Source of the DNA: an uncultured Allofournierella sp.
GTDB taxonomy: Bacteria; Bacillota; Clostridia; Oscillospirales; Ruminococcaceae
Direction of reading: 5' to 3'
Length of the DNA stretch: 64,000 bases
Assembly (NCBI GenBank): GCA_944382775.1
Contig: CALWNI010000004.1
Location: 1-64,000, forward strand
The notes below the pieces were generated by a model. It worked only from the letters and a program-made list of their open reading frames with translations. It was not told the DNA's origin and did no database searches. The stretch's first letter is position 1. Each line of letters starts with the position of its first letter. This document shows, piece after piece, positions 16,525 to 25,721 of this stretch. Position numbers and translations under genes: made by a program.

Positions 16525-18144
16525 TTATGCCTTTTGTTCAAAATAAGGAACTGCTTTTCCCTGCTTCATGCGAATCAGGATTCGTTTTTGCAAACTATTC
16601 TCTGTTTGCGGATAATCGGCGCGGTAGTGCGAACCTCTGCTTTCGGTTCGCAACAATTCCGCCCGTAAAATTGCCTGTGCAAGATGCATTTGTGCCCATA
16701 AACGGCGGCCCGATGCAATTTGCTGTGCATCCTGGGTATTGTACCGCTTGCAGGTATGTATCATTGCTTCCAACTCATCAATGGCGTTTTGCAACGCTGC
16801 GCCTTGCCGCACAACCATTGCATTTTGGGTCATAATCTGCCGCATTTTGCTGCGCAGGGCATCTGCCTCTTCAATGCCCCAACCTTCAAATGAGATTTCT
16901 GCAACATCGTTTTCGGCACATTGTGCAGCAAATTGTGCAGCACTTTCCCCGGCTTTTGTGCCAAACACAAGGCCGTTTGCGGTGGATAAGCCGCCGATGC
17001 GGTCTGCACCATGCATGCCGCCGGTTACTTCGCCGCAGGCAAAAAGCCCTTCTACTTCGGTTTGTGCGTTGGGCTGAATGCAAATTCCCCCATTTGCCGC
17101 ATGGGCAAACATTGCCATTTGAATGGAATCATCCGGGGTTATATGTTTTTTCTCCCACAGCCAATCAAAGTATGTTTTTACAAACTCCGGCATGTTCTGC
17201 TTCATCTCGGGCCGATAGGTCACCGTTACGCCCTGTTGTGTACGTTTTTCCGCTTCTACCATAGCCAAATCCACCTGCCGTGAAATCAATCGACTGGTAA
17301 AAGGGCCATGCCCGGAACGCGCTTCCAGCAGTGCTTGAGCATCGGCAAACGGTGCAAGAATGTCCTTGCCCTCTGCATCGGTTAACTTGGTATAACGGAA
17401 TGTCTTTTCGTTGAAAATGGTTTTATAGCAGGGTGCCAAATAGCCCGGCATCATCTGCATAAATTCCATGTTCACAAGGCTGCATCCCTCTTCTAGGGCA
17501 AGCCACTGGCCCACTCCGCACACATCATCGGTGGTAAGGCGGCGTTCAAACAGTCCGCCATAGCCACCCGTTGCAAGCACCAAGGCTTTGCAGCTTAGCA
17601 GTTGGATTCCCTGTTCTTTTTGGCGTACCACTGCACCTGCTATGCGCTGATTCTTGCTTACCAGCTGCAACAATTCGCAGTGCGGCATGGTTTCAATTTG
17701 ATTTTGCTGCATTTTGCGCTTGCATACTTCCCGTACGCTATCAAACAGCAACCCATTCCAATCCCGATGTTTGCGATCAAAGCAAGGGATAAAATCCTTT
17801 TGGTTTTGGTCTACTGCGGTTTTCAGCCGGATGCCCATTGCTTTTACCCGTTCAATTGCAGGATGAATGCCTGCAACAAACGTCCGCACCATGGTTTCAT
17901 CCGCCATACCGCAGCCCACTTGTAAAATGCTTTGTACCAAATCTTCCTGATCTGCTTCATTTTCAGGGCCGATGAGTCCAAGACCCCAGGTTCCGGGATA
18001 AAAGCTGGAGCCGGAGAAAACAGGGCCGCTGCTTACCAGCACAACCGAACAACCTTGTTCCGCTGCACGGATTGCCGCCATAATGCCTGCGATACCGGAA
18101 CCAACCACCAATACATCACAGGATTTTGCTTGTTGTAAGCGCAT
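16525..18144 (-). CDS. FAD-dependent oxidoreductase of the fumarate reductase/L-aspartate oxidase family
   Basis: The 539-residue protein has an N-terminal FAD site VVGSGIAGIMAAIRAAEQG, a central capping domain, FACGEVTGGMHGADRIGGLS before the end of the flavin domain, and a C-terminal helical segment with ESRGSHYRADYPQT. This is the layout of NadB, FrdA and SdhA. No iron-sulfur or membrane partner subunit, and no nadA or nadC, is nearby. The gene starts one base after the oppF stop and precedes yhcH, so it is embedded in the sialate-type operon. The substrate is unknown; a role in oxidising or reducing a sugar-acid intermediate is only inference. The start at 18144 has AGGGATA upstream. Confidence 0.8.
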   Translation of the reverse strand: MRLQQAKSCDVLVVGSGIAGIMAAIRAAEQGCSVVLVSSGPVFSGSSFYPGTWGLGLIGPENEADQEDLVQSILQVGCGMADETMVRTFVAGIHPAIERVKAMGIRLKTAVDQNQKDFIPCFDRKHRDWNGLLFDSVREVCKRKMQQNQIETMPHCELLQLVSKNQRIAGAVVRQKEQGIQLLSCKALVLATGGYGGLFERRLTTDDVCGVGQWLALEEGCSLVNMEFMQMMPGYLAPCYKTIFNEKTFRYTKLTDAEGKDILAPFADAQALLEARSGHGPFTSRLISRQVDLAMVEAEKRTQQGVTVTYRPEMKQNMPEFVKTYFDWLWEKKHITPDDSIQMAMFAHAANGGICIQPNAQTEVEGLFACGEVTGGMHGADRIGGLSTANGLVFGTKAGESAAQFAAQCAENDVAEISFEGWGIEEADALRSKMRQIMTQNAMVVRQGAALQNAIDELEAMIHTCKRYNTQDAQQIASGRRLWAQMHLAQAILRAELLRTESRGSHYRADYPQTENSLQKRILIRMKQGKAVPYFEQKA

Positions 18145-18145
18145 A

Positions 18146-19156
18146 TTATCCCTGCTTTTCGTTTTGTGTATACAGATGGCATGCAACCATATGACCCTCG
18201 GCACCATGATGCACCATTGCAGGGTCTACAGTTTTGCAAATCTCCATGCAATTGGGACAACGATTGTGGAATGCACAACCGCTTGGTTTATGAATGGGGC
18301 TGGGCACTTCGCCCTCCAGAATCTGACGCTTTTTCGTCTTGTGAATATCGGGCACAGGAATGGCCGACAGCAACGCCTTTGTGTAGGGATGCAGAGGCTC
18401 ATCGTACAATGCGCGGCTGTCTGCAATCTCCACAATTTTGCCCAGATACATTACCACAATACGGTCAGACATATACTGCACAACGCTCAAATCGTGGGCA
18501 ATGAACAGATAGGTCAGATTCATTTCTTTTTGAATGTCCTTCATCAGGTTCAACACCTGTGCCTGAATGGATACGTCCAATGCAGAAACGGGCTCGTCGC
18601 AAATCAGCACTTCGGGCATTACTTCCAATGCACGGGCAATGCACAAACGCTGACGCTGACCACCGGAAAATTCGTGGGGGTAACGCATCAGATAATCCGG
18701 CTGGATATTAACCATCTTTAAAACCTTTTGCATTACGGCTTCACGGTCTGCTTGGTTTTTCACGCCGTGAACCTTCAGCGGTTCTTCAAAAGAAGTGTAA
18801 ATCTTTTTCTGCGGGTTCAATGCCGAATAGGGGTCTTGAAAGACCATTTGCACCTTACGGCGGAACTGGAACATCTCGTCCTTGTTGAATTTAGTTACGT
18901 CCTTAAATTCGCCGCCGTAGTTAAACAGCACCTTGCCGCCGGTTGCCTTTTCCAGCATCATAATGGTTTTGCCAAAGGTGGACTTACCACAACCAGACTC
19001 GCCTACAATGCCCAATGTTTCGCCCCGATACACTTCCAGGCTCACATCGTCCACTGCCTTTACATGGCCTACTACCTTTTTGAAAGCACCCTTTGTAATG
19101 GGGAACCATGTTTTTAAGTTTTCAATTTTAAAAATAACTTCGCGCTTTTCGTTCAT
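18146..19156 (-). CDS. Oligopeptide-class ABC importer ATPase, OppF/DppF type
   Basis: The 336-residue ATPase has Walker [10 protein letters not shown], signature FSGGQRQRL, Walker [13 protein letters not shown] and switch His in IAHDLS. It ends with the Opp/Dpp C-terminal extension containing the four-Cys iron-sulfur-type motif ([14 protein letters not shown]). It energises the oppBC permease. GGAGGTGG precedes ATG 19156; the oppD stop lies two bases upstream. Opp-class importers carry peptides, nickel or, in the SatABCD system, sialic acid; the downstream genes favour the last. Confidence 0.9.
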   Translation of the reverse strand: MNEKREVIFKIENLKTWFPITKGAFKKVVGHVKAVDDVSLEVYRGETLGIVGESGCGKSTFGKTIMMLEKATGGKVLFNYGGEFKDVTKFNKDEMFQFRRKVQMVFQDPYSALNPQKKIYTSFEEPLKVHGVKNQADREAVMQKVLKMVNIQPDYLMRYPHEFSGGQRQRLCIARALEVMPEVLICDEPVSALDVSIQAQVLNLMKDIQKEMNLTYLFIAHDLSVVQYMSDRIVVMYLGKIVEIADSRALYDEPLHPYTKALLSAIPVPDIHKTKKRQILEGEVPSPIHKPSGCAFHNRCPNCMEICKTVDPAMVHHGAEGHMVACHLYTQNEKQG

Positions 19157-19158
19157 GG

Positions 19159-20184
19159 TTATTCCACCTCCGGGAAGTTTTTGTACTTCAAGCAACGTAC
19201 CCGATGACCCGGGCTGATTTCAAAGGTCGGAATATCCTTTTCACGGCAGGCAGCGGTGCATTCCGGGCAGCGGTCGGCAAATTCACAGCCGGGCTTCAGG
19301 TTTGCAGGGTTGGGGGTAGAGCCGGGAATGGTTTCCAGCTTTTGTCCGTCTGCCAAACCCAGTACCGGAACACTGCGCAGCAATGCTTTGGTATAGGGGT
19401 GAGAGGTGCGGTCAAACACATCTTCCAAACTGCCAAACTCAACCACACGGCCCATATACATAACGCATACTTCGTCTGCCATTTCGGCAACTAGGCCCAT
19501 GTTGTGGGTAATCAAAACAATGGACTTGCCTTCTTTTACCTGCAAATCTTTCAGCAGTTCCATAATCTGCGCCTGAATGGTAACATCCAGTGCCGTGGTG
19601 GGCTCATCACAGATAATCAATTCAGGGTTACAAATCATTGCAATGGCAATGACCACACGCTGCTTCATACCGCCCGAAAACTGATGCGGGTAGCAATCAA
19701 TGCGCTCTTCGGGGTCGGGAATGCCCAATTTGCGGAACATCTCCAACACCTTTTCGCGGGCTTCTTTCTTTTTCATGCCGGTGTGCTGAATCAGACCTTC
19801 GGCCACCTGGTCGCCTACCTTATACACCGGGTTCAGGCTGGACATGGGGTCTTGGAACACCATGGACATATCCGGTCCACGCAGGGCACGCATTTCGGGG
19901 CCGTTGGGATTTTTAATCTGTTCCAGATGGTATTCGGTAACCTTACCGTCACGCAGGGCATTGTATTGGATGCTGTCTGCCTCAATCTTTGCATTTTTAC
20001 CTAAAAAGCGCATGATGGAGTTCATGGTTACGCTTTTGCCGCAACCGGACTCGCCAACCACCGCCAAGGCGGTACCACGCTTTACCTGAAACGAAACATT
20101 TTTAACGATACGAACTTCCTTACGGTCCGAAACAAAGGTGGTATTCAGGTTTTTTACATCTAAAATAATTTCTTTGGTATCCAT
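19159..20184 (-). CDS. Oligopeptide-class ABC importer ATPase, OppD/DppD type
   Basis: The 341-residue ATPase has [29 protein letters not shown] and [12 protein letters not shown]. The C-terminal Opp extension again carries clustered cysteines ([14 protein letters not shown]). AAGGAGG precedes ATG 20184. It pairs with the OppF-type ATPase downstream and is cotranscribed with the permeases. Confidence 0.92.
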   Translation of the reverse strand: MDTKEIILDVKNLNTTFVSDRKEVRIVKNVSFQVKRGTALAVVGESGCGKSVTMNSIMRFLGKNAKIEADSIQYNALRDGKVTEYHLEQIKNPNGPEMRALRGPDMSMVFQDPMSSLNPVYKVGDQVAEGLIQHTGMKKKEAREKVLEMFRKLGIPDPEERIDCYPHQFSGGMKQRVVIAIAMICNPELIICDEPTTALDVTIQAQIMELLKDLQVKEGKSIVLITHNMGLVAEMADEVCVMYMGRVVEFGSLEDVFDRTSHPYTKALLRSVPVLGLADGQKLETIPGSTPNPANLKPGCEFADRCPECTAACREKDIPTFEISPGHRVRCLKYKNFPEVE

Positions 20185-20196
20185 GTTACCGCCTCC

Positions 20197-21090
20197 TTAT
20201 TGCTGTTTCGGGTCCAGAACGTCCCGCAGGCCGTCGCCCAAGAAGTTAATTGCCAAAACAAACAGGCTGATTGCCAAACCGGGGAATACCCAAATCCACC
20301 ACTGGTTTGTTACCACCGATACTGACTTTGCAGCGTTGAGGATATTACCCCAAGTGGGGGTGCTGTCGGCAACACCCAAACCGATGAAGCTCAAGGATGC
20401 CTCCTGCAAAATAAAGAATGCCACGTTGGTGGTGGTGGAAACAATAATCGGGCTCATTACGTTGGGCAAAATCTGATTAAACATAATATTACTGCGCTTC
20501 ATGCCAAAGGCTTCGCAAACCTTAACGTAGGTTTCCCCTTTTAGGCTCATAAACTCATTGCGAACCATACGGAAGGTGGTCATCCAGCCGGTTACCACAA
20601 AGATAAACAGCAGGTTGCCCAAGCCGCGCTTGTTTAAAATGGCAACCAGCATCATAACCAGAACCAGCTGAGGAAATGCCTGGAACACCTCCGAAATACG
20701 CACAATAACAGCATCTACCTTGCCGCCAAAATAACCGGCAATGGCACCCAACACTGCACCAATTACGCTGCTTAACACGGCGCAAAAAACACCGATTAAA
20801 ATGGAGTAACAGCCGCCAAACAGCACACGGGCATATAAATCACGGCCAATGGTATCGGTACCGAACCAATGGGCACTGTCCGGAGCCGCTTTCATGCTGG
20901 TCAGATTGGGAGTTGCGTAATCCACTTGAAAAATTGCACCGGCAATGCAGGCCAAGGTCATAAATACAACCACAATCAAACCGAATACAGCCAGTTTGTT
21001 GTTCAAAAATTTGCGGATATTCTTTTTCAGCAAAGAGGAGGATGCGCTTTTGTTTTGGGCTTTAATGCTTGTGGTAGTTGTATTGCTCAT
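20197..21090 (-). CDS. Oligopeptide-class ABC importer permease, OppC type
   Basis: The 297-residue membrane protein has an N-terminal OppC_N helix (KLAVFGLIVVVFMTLACIAG), GTDTIGRDLYARVLFGG and the EAA-loop region VCEAFGMKRSNIMFNQILPN that docks on the ATPases. About six membrane helices are visible. AAGGAGGAG precedes ATG 21090. It forms the translocation channel with OppB. Confidence 0.92.
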   Translation of the reverse strand: MSNTTTTSIKAQNKSASSSLLKKNIRKFLNNKLAVFGLIVVVFMTLACIAGAIFQVDYATPNLTSMKAAPDSAHWFGTDTIGRDLYARVLFGGCYSILIGVFCAVLSSVIGAVLGAIAGYFGGKVDAVIVRISEVFQAFPQLVLVMMLVAILNKRGLGNLLFIFVVTGWMTTFRMVRNEFMSLKGETYVKVCEAFGMKRSNIMFNQILPNVMSPIIVSTTTNVAFFILQEASLSFIGLGVADSTPTWGNILNAAKSVSVVTNQWWIWVFPGLAISLFVLAINFLGDGLRDVLDPKQQ

Positions 21091-21110
21091 TTGTTATCTC
21101 CTCCTTGTTA

Positions 21111-22070
21111 TTATTCACCCAACCGAACACGGGGGTCCATAATGGCATTCAGCACGTCCACCATAAAGGAGCAAATCAGCATGGTTGCAGCAATAATCAA
21201 GGTTGTTACCATAACCACGTTGTAATCGTTTGCCACAATGGCGTTTGTCATTGTCATGCCGATGCCCGGATAGGAGAACACGCTTTCTACTACCACGGAA
21301 CCACCGATTAAGGTAGGAATACGGAACATCAAAATAACCAAAACGGGTTTCATCGCATTGCGGAATCCATGTTTTAAGTACACTTTCCACTCAGGGATGC
21401 CCTTGCTGCGTGCGGTTTTAATGTAGTCACTGTTCAGCACGTCCAACATGGTGTTGCGTGCATAACGCATCAATACCGCCACCATGCCAATGGTCAGGGT
21501 TGTTACCGGCAAGAACAGGTGCTGGAACGCATCCAAAAACTGATTGGTTGCACCGGGGCTTACACGGTTTGCAGCGGGGAACCAGCCTAACTTGATGGAG
21601 AAAATCTGAATCAAAATGATACCAACCAAGAACTGGGGTACTGCTTGGCCCAAAACAGCCAAAACACGGCCCACATAGTCGATGATGCCATTTTGACGAA
21701 TTGCAGAAATAATACCAATACCAATGCCGATTACTGCCGATAAAATCAACGAGTAACCTGCCAATTCAAAGGTATAGGGCATGCGCACTGCCAAGGTGCT
21801 TGCAATGGAAGTACCGTCGAATGCATAGCCAAAATCGCCATGCAGCAAATTGCCCAACCAGCGGAAATACTGAACAATCAGCGGATCGTTTAAGCCCAGC
21901 GATTCACGCAGTGCCTCCACGTTATCTGCATTGGCAGATAATACTTCGGGGCTAACCATAAAGTTAATGGGGTCAATGCCCGTTGCTTGTAAGCCAAAAA
22001 ACACGATGATACTAATGACAAGAAGCATCGGAATCATCATGAGAAGCTTTTTGAGGATAAACTTAAGCAT
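21111..22070 (-). CDS. Oligopeptide-class ABC importer permease, OppB type
   Basis: The 319-residue membrane protein has the OppB N-terminal helix, the GLNDPLIVQYFRWLGNLLHG segment, and the EAA region YIKTARSKGIPEWKVYLKHG. The end reads VDVLNAIMDPRVRL, a strong OppB signature. TTGGAGTG precedes ATG 22070. A strong stem-loop lies between the binding-protein gene and this one, likely lowering permease expression relative to the binding protein. Confidence 0.92.
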   Translation of the reverse strand: MLKFILKKLLMMIPMLLVISIIVFFGLQATGIDPINFMVSPEVLSANADNVEALRESLGLNDPLIVQYFRWLGNLLHGDFGYAFDGTSIASTLAVRMPYTFELAGYSLILSAVIGIGIGIISAIRQNGIIDYVGRVLAVLGQAVPQFLVGIILIQIFSIKLGWFPAANRVSPGATNQFLDAFQHLFLPVTTLTIGMVAVLMRYARNTMLDVLNSDYIKTARSKGIPEWKVYLKHGFRNAMKPVLVILMFRIPTLIGGSVVVESVFSYPGIGMTMTNAIVANDYNVVMVTTLIIAATMLICSFMVDVLNAIMDPRVRLGE

Positions 22071-22159
22071 ATTCTCACTCCAATCTTGGAACTGTACGAT
22101 AATTAACAGGCATTTTACCTATTATTCAACAAAAAATGCAGGATTTTACCAATGAGAAA

Positions 22160-22196
22160 GGGAGAGACGAAGGGCAACGGCCATATCGTCTCTCCC
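22160..22196 (-). terminator. Intercistronic hairpin (attenuating terminator) between oppA and oppB
   Basis: An 11-bp perfect stem GGGAGAGACGA / TCGTCTCTCCC is followed on the minus strand by TTTCTC. The U-tract is imperfect, so read-through into oppB is expected. Confidence 0.65.
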
Positions 22197-22243
22197 TCTC
22201 GAGCAATCACAATATGCTGGGGATATTTAATCTGTCGCTTTTA

Positions 22244-23836
22244 TTAGGCAACTTCCCAGTTTGCAAAGTTCAAATCACAGCTGTACAGGGGGTTGCAGAA
22301 GGTTACACCTTCGGGAATTTTTACATTGCTGCTGGTAAATACATAGGTGCCAACAGTAAACAGGGGTACTTTGTAAACCTTTTCCTGCTCCAGTTCCTGC
22401 AAAGTCTTCAATGCGGCAGTCTTTTCTTCTTCGGTAGTAGCTGCCGAGTAAGCTGCAATGGCTGCATCAAACGAGGTATCGCCACCAAAAATGTTTGCAA
22501 ACAGTGCGTCGGTGCTCAGATACTCGCTGTACCACTCATCCATAGAGAATGAGCTCTTGCCCTTGAAACCAATGTCGTAATTGCGGTTGGTGAACAAATC
22601 GGTGGTGCCGTCGTTGGACAAGGTGGTTTCTACCTTTAAGCCAGCCTGCTCCAGATAGAACGCAATGGTGTTAATCAGGTCGATGCTGGTTTGGTCGTTG
22701 TTGTAGTAGCAAATACGGATGGGGCGGCTCATATCGTAACCGGAAGCCTGGATATCTGCCTTTGCTTTTTCGGCGTCGAATTTGTATTCAAAACCGTTGT
22801 AAGCCTCGTTGCTGTTGGGTACACCGGAGTTCAGCACATTTGCGCTGGGATACAAAGTAGCCAGTGTGGTGCGGTCGATGGCTTCCATGATTGCCTTGCG
22901 AACTTCTACGTTCTGCATCGCTTCGTTCTGCTTGCCATCTACACCCGACATGTTAAAGATAAAATATTTGTAGAACAGAACATCAACCGGGGTAGCGGTG
23001 TAGTTGCTCATGCTCTGCATAGCCTGTACCAGATCGGTAGCATTGCCGTACAGATAGTCTGCAATGCCGGACTGGGCAGCGGTCAGATAATCGTTTACAT
23101 AAGAAACGGTTACCTTTTCGATTTTTGCGGGAGTACCCTCGTAGTTGGGGTTGGGTACCATGGTAAAGTAGTTACCAACATTGAACTCGTCTACCATGTA
23201 GTAGCCGCTGGTTACAGGATTCTGCCAGAAGGTGGTGTCAGAATCCAGTTTCATCAGATCAACGCTTTCCAAGCTGTGCTTGGGCAGAATTGCAAACTGA
23301 GCCAGAACGTCAATCATTGCGCTGTAGGGCTCGCTCAGAGTCAAGGTGATGACATTGCCCTCGCTGGATTTGCTTGCAATCTTTTTGAATGCAGAGGTGT
23401 AAATGGAGTTTACCTGGGTAGTACCCAGTGCTGCATCGATGGACCACAGAACATCATCTGCGGTTAATGCTTCGCCGTCGCTCCACTTCAAACCGTCTTT
23501 CAAGGCAATGGTATAGGTCAAGCCATCCTCGCTGATGTCATAGCTTTCTGCCAAATCCGGTGTTACCGAAGTCAGGGTGCTATCAGCCAAGAACAGGCTG
23601 CGGAACATCAGGTTGGTGGGCAGTGTGCGGTTCATCCAAGGGGTGGGAACCTTATCATCGGTGCTGCTGCCGTCGGTGGTGGACAGAACCAGTTTCAGGG
23701 TGCCGTCTGCTGTGGATACAGTATTGGCAGTGCTGCCGCTTGCAGTACCGCTGCTTGCCGAATTACTGTTTCCACCGCAAGCAACCATAGAAAACGCCAT
23801 GGCTGCTGCCAGAACAAGTGCAAGAACTTTTTTCAT
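22244..23836 (-). CDS. Oligopeptide-class solute-binding lipoprotein
   Basis: The 530-residue protein has a lipoprotein signal peptide ending in MVAC (Cys20), a Ser/Thr/Gly linker, and the family 5 extracellular binding fold: LKDGLKWSDGEALTADDVLW and later VEVRKAIMEAIDRTTLATLY. It is anchored outside the membrane and delivers ligand to the OppBCDF importer. GGGAGG precedes ATG 23836. It is the first gene of the operon running to 13749. Ligand is not evident from sequence; linkage to the lyase, YhcH and epimerase suggests sialic acid or a derivative. Confidence 0.9.
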   Translation of the reverse strand: MKKVLALVLAAAMAFSMVACGGNSNSASSGTASGSTANTVSTADGTLKLVLSTTDGSSTDDKVPTPWMNRTLPTNLMFRSLFLADSTLTSVTPDLAESYDISEDGLTYTIALKDGLKWSDGEALTADDVLWSIDAALGTTQVNSIYTSAFKKIASKSSEGNVITLTLSEPYSAMIDVLAQFAILPKHSLESVDLMKLDSDTTFWQNPVTSGYYMVDEFNVGNYFTMVPNPNYEGTPAKIEKVTVSYVNDYLTAAQSGIADYLYGNATDLVQAMQSMSNYTATPVDVLFYKYFIFNMSGVDGKQNEAMQNVEVRKAIMEAIDRTTLATLYPSANVLNSGVPNSNEAYNGFEYKFDAEKAKADIQASGYDMSRPIRICYYNNDQTSIDLINTIAFYLEQAGLKVETTLSNDGTTDLFTNRNYDIGFKGKSSFSMDEWYSEYLSTDALFANIFGGDTSFDAAIAAYSAATTEEEKTAALKTLQELEQEKVYKVPLFTVGTYVFTSSNVKIPEGVTFCNPLYSCDLNFANWEVA

Positions 23837-23979
23837 GTGTTTTGCCTCCCATTTTAATTTTACTAATACCTATTACACTTTTTGTATGCCGCTTACCTCA
23901 ACATGGTGCAATAAGTACTTCTTTCTTTTCAATCCCAATAAACCAAACGCATCTGTTTTATCCGTTTGTTCTTATCTTT

Positions 23980-24008
23980 ATCCTATCATCTATGAAAAAT
24001 TTTTTCAA
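23980..24008 (-). promoter_or_regulatory. Promoter of the opp-nan operon with overlapping operator
   Basis: On the minus strand TTGAAA (24003-24008), a 17-base spacer and TAGGAT (23980-23985) form a sigma-A type promoter about 145 bases upstream of oppA. The near-palindrome TGAAAAATTTTTTCA (23993-24007) fills the -35/spacer region, so a bound protein would block polymerase. The flanking CAATTATTAAGT is shared with the malE-type promoter. Confidence 0.65.
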
Positions 24009-24186
24009 TTATTAAGTATTACGAATCTTGCTTGGTTTCTCCTGTCATTTTGCACAACCCAACGAAAAAACATTGTTTTTTTCTTAACGCAACCTTTGTA
24101 TTTGCATATTATATAACAAAAAATCATTATGTTTATTTGTTTTTGTTATATCTTTTAATTTCCGTTTTTCAATTTTTCCAAAATAA

Positions 24187-24201
24187 TGAAAATATTTTTC
24201 A
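24187..24201. promoter_or_regulatory. Possible upstream operator copy
   Basis: TGAAAATATTTTTCA at 24187-24201 matches the operator consensus TGAAAAWWTWTTTCA. It lies about 190 bases upstream of the oppA promoter within an AT-rich 515-base gap (23837-24351) in which I see no gene. Confidence 0.4.
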
Positions 24202-24304
24202 GCAATTTATTTTCAAAAAGATTTTATTATCTAATTTTGTGCAATTATACGATTTTACTTTACAGTTTGTTCAAATAAGCAAAAAATTTGCACGAATTGT
24301 TTTC

Positions 24305-24347
24305 AAAAAAGACCATTTGCATGTGATTGATGCAAATGGTCTTTTTT
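24305..24347 (-). terminator. Terminator after yhcH copy 2
   Basis: An 18-bp stem AAAAAAGACCATTTGCAT / ATGCAAATGGTCTTTTTT with a 7-base loop lies just past the stop codon at 24352. Confidence 0.9.
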
Positions 24348-24351
24348 GTTG

Positions 24352-24807
24352 TTAGCCGTCTTTTCTTATCTTAAATACCGCTTTTTTCACCATTGTTTCC
24401 CCTTGTATTGACAAGGTGGGCATATGGGGTTCTTCCGCTAAAAACAGCGCAAACATCCCATTGCCTAAATATGCAACCGAGCCGGTTTCGCCGCTGCCAA
24501 ACCCAATATCCCCTTGCTCATTAAAGCCTGCCTCATCCGTCAGAAAGGTTCGGGCCGTTTGCACCCGTTCGCAGCCCTCCAAATCCATCTGCAAATCCAT
24601 GTAGTTATGATGAATCTCATACTTTGCATCTTGCTCTGGGCGGGTTTGGGCCATCATTACATTTACAAATACATTTTCCCCGTCAATGATCGTTTTTCCC
24701 AACGGCAAGTCTTGTACCCGATTGGTTTTGGCCCAGGCAATCAATGTATCTAAGCCGGTAAAACACCCCTTGTATTTGTTTAGATTTTCAAACGAATCAT
24801 AAATCAT
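24352..24807 (-). CDS. YhcH/YjgK/YiaL family protein, copy 2
   Basis: The 151-residue protein has the cupin-like family pattern: KYEIHHNYMDLQMDLEGCER, FLAEEPHMPTLS and a C-terminal VKKAVFKIRK. Like copy 1 it probably handles anomers of sialic acid or a related sugar. GAAAGGAG precedes ATG 24807; the longer open frame lacks a site. A hairpin separates it from the permease gene upstream, so it may be expressed at a lower or separate level. Confidence 0.86.
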   Translation of the reverse strand: MIYDSFENLNKYKGCFTGLDTLIAWAKTNRVQDLPLGKTIIDGENVFVNVMMAQTRPEQDAKYEIHHNYMDLQMDLEGCERVQTARTFLTDEAGFNEQGDIGFGSGETGSVAYLGNGMFALFLAEEPHMPTLSIQGETMVKKAVFKIRKDG

Positions 24808-24824
24808 ATTGCTACTCCTTTCAA

Positions 24825-24860
24825 ACAAAAATGCCGGACAGAAACACACTGTCCGGCATT
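24825..24860 (-). terminator. Hairpin between the MalG-type permease and yhcH copy 2
   Basis: ATGCCGGACA / TGTCCGGCAT (24831-24840, 24850-24859) is followed on the minus strand by TTTTTG, a good terminator by form. It overlaps the leader of yhcH copy 2, so either read-through or a separate promoter must feed that gene. Confidence 0.7.
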
Positions 24861-24872
24861 GAACATTCCGAT

Positions 24873-25709
24873 TTATCCCTTAACTGCACCCATGGCAATG
24901 CCTTGTGTGAAGTATTTTTGGAACATTAAGAATACAGCCAAAATGGGAATTGCTGCAACCGCTGCACCGGCCATTATCAGGCCAAAATCGGTTGCCATTT
25001 CTGCCTGTAAGTTTGCAATACCAAGCGAAATGGTCAAGCTGGTGTTCTTGGTCAGCATAATCAACTGCATAAAATAATCGTTCCATGCGGTGATAAAGGT
25101 AAAAATGGCCAAAGCGCCAATGCCCGGTTTTACCATGGGCAGAATAATCTGCACAAAGGTGCGAACCTCGCCGGCACCGTCAATGCGAGCTGCTTCCAAC
25201 ATTTCGTTGGGAATGCCCTCGCTGAACTGCTTCATCAGGAATACACCAAACGGCCAGCCTACAGTGGGCAAAATAACAGCCCATAAGGTATCATGAAGAT
25301 GCAGTGCAGACATTTCTTTCAGCAGCGGAATCAAAATAACCTGCTTGGGCAGTGCCATTGCACAGATAATTGCCGAAAAGATAAATGCCTTACCGTAAAA
25401 GCGTTTCTTTGCCAATACATAGCCCGCCATAGAAGCGGTAATGCAGGTAAGCAGCATTGCAACTACTGCAATAAAAATGGTGTTAAATAACCACAATCCC
25501 GCCGGGTTGCTAAACAACTTTTCATAGTTAGCCCATGTGGGATTGGTTGGAAACCATTGCGGCGTTGGTGTGTTGATGTCCGCTGCGGTTTTCACCGAGC
25601 CGGTAAAAATCCAATACAAAGGGAACACCAAGAACACTGTTAAAATTGCTAAAATAATGCCCGAGATGATTCGATAGGGCGTAAGTTTTCCTGTTACAGT
25701 GCTGTTCAT
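24873..25709 (-). CDS. Sugar-class ABC importer permease, MalG type
   Basis: The 278-residue membrane protein has six predicted helices, the N-terminal IFTGSVKTAADINTPTPQWF segment, and the EAA loop EMLEAARIDGAGEVRTFVQI. The end KYFTQGIAMGAVKG is typical of CUT1 family MalG proteins. AAGGAGGG precedes ATG 25709. It forms the channel with the MalF-type partner. No ATPase gene is in the operon; CUT1 systems in Firmicutes often share an MsmK-type ATPase from elsewhere. Confidence 0.92.
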   Translation of the reverse strand: MNSTVTGKLTPYRIISGIILAILTVFLVFPLYWIFTGSVKTAADINTPTPQWFPTNPTWANYEKLFSNPAGLWLFNTIFIAVVAMLLTCITASMAGYVLAKKRFYGKAFIFSAIICAMALPKQVILIPLLKEMSALHLHDTLWAVILPTVGWPFGVFLMKQFSEGIPNEMLEAARIDGAGEVRTFVQIILPMVKPGIGALAIFTFITAWNDYFMQLIMLTKNTSLTISLGIANLQAEMATDFGLIMAGAAVAAIPILAVFLMFQKYFTQGIAMGAVKG

Positions 25710-25721
25710 CTCGTTCCCTCC

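Noticed and set aside
16525..18144. L-aspartate oxidase or succinate dehydrogenase subunit
   Set aside because: There are no nadA/nadC or Fe-S/membrane subunits nearby; family membership alone does not settle the substrate.
23837..24351. A gene in the 515-base gap before oppA
   Set aside because: The stretch is AT-rich with short frames lacking ribosome binding sites; it holds a promoter, operators and a terminator only.
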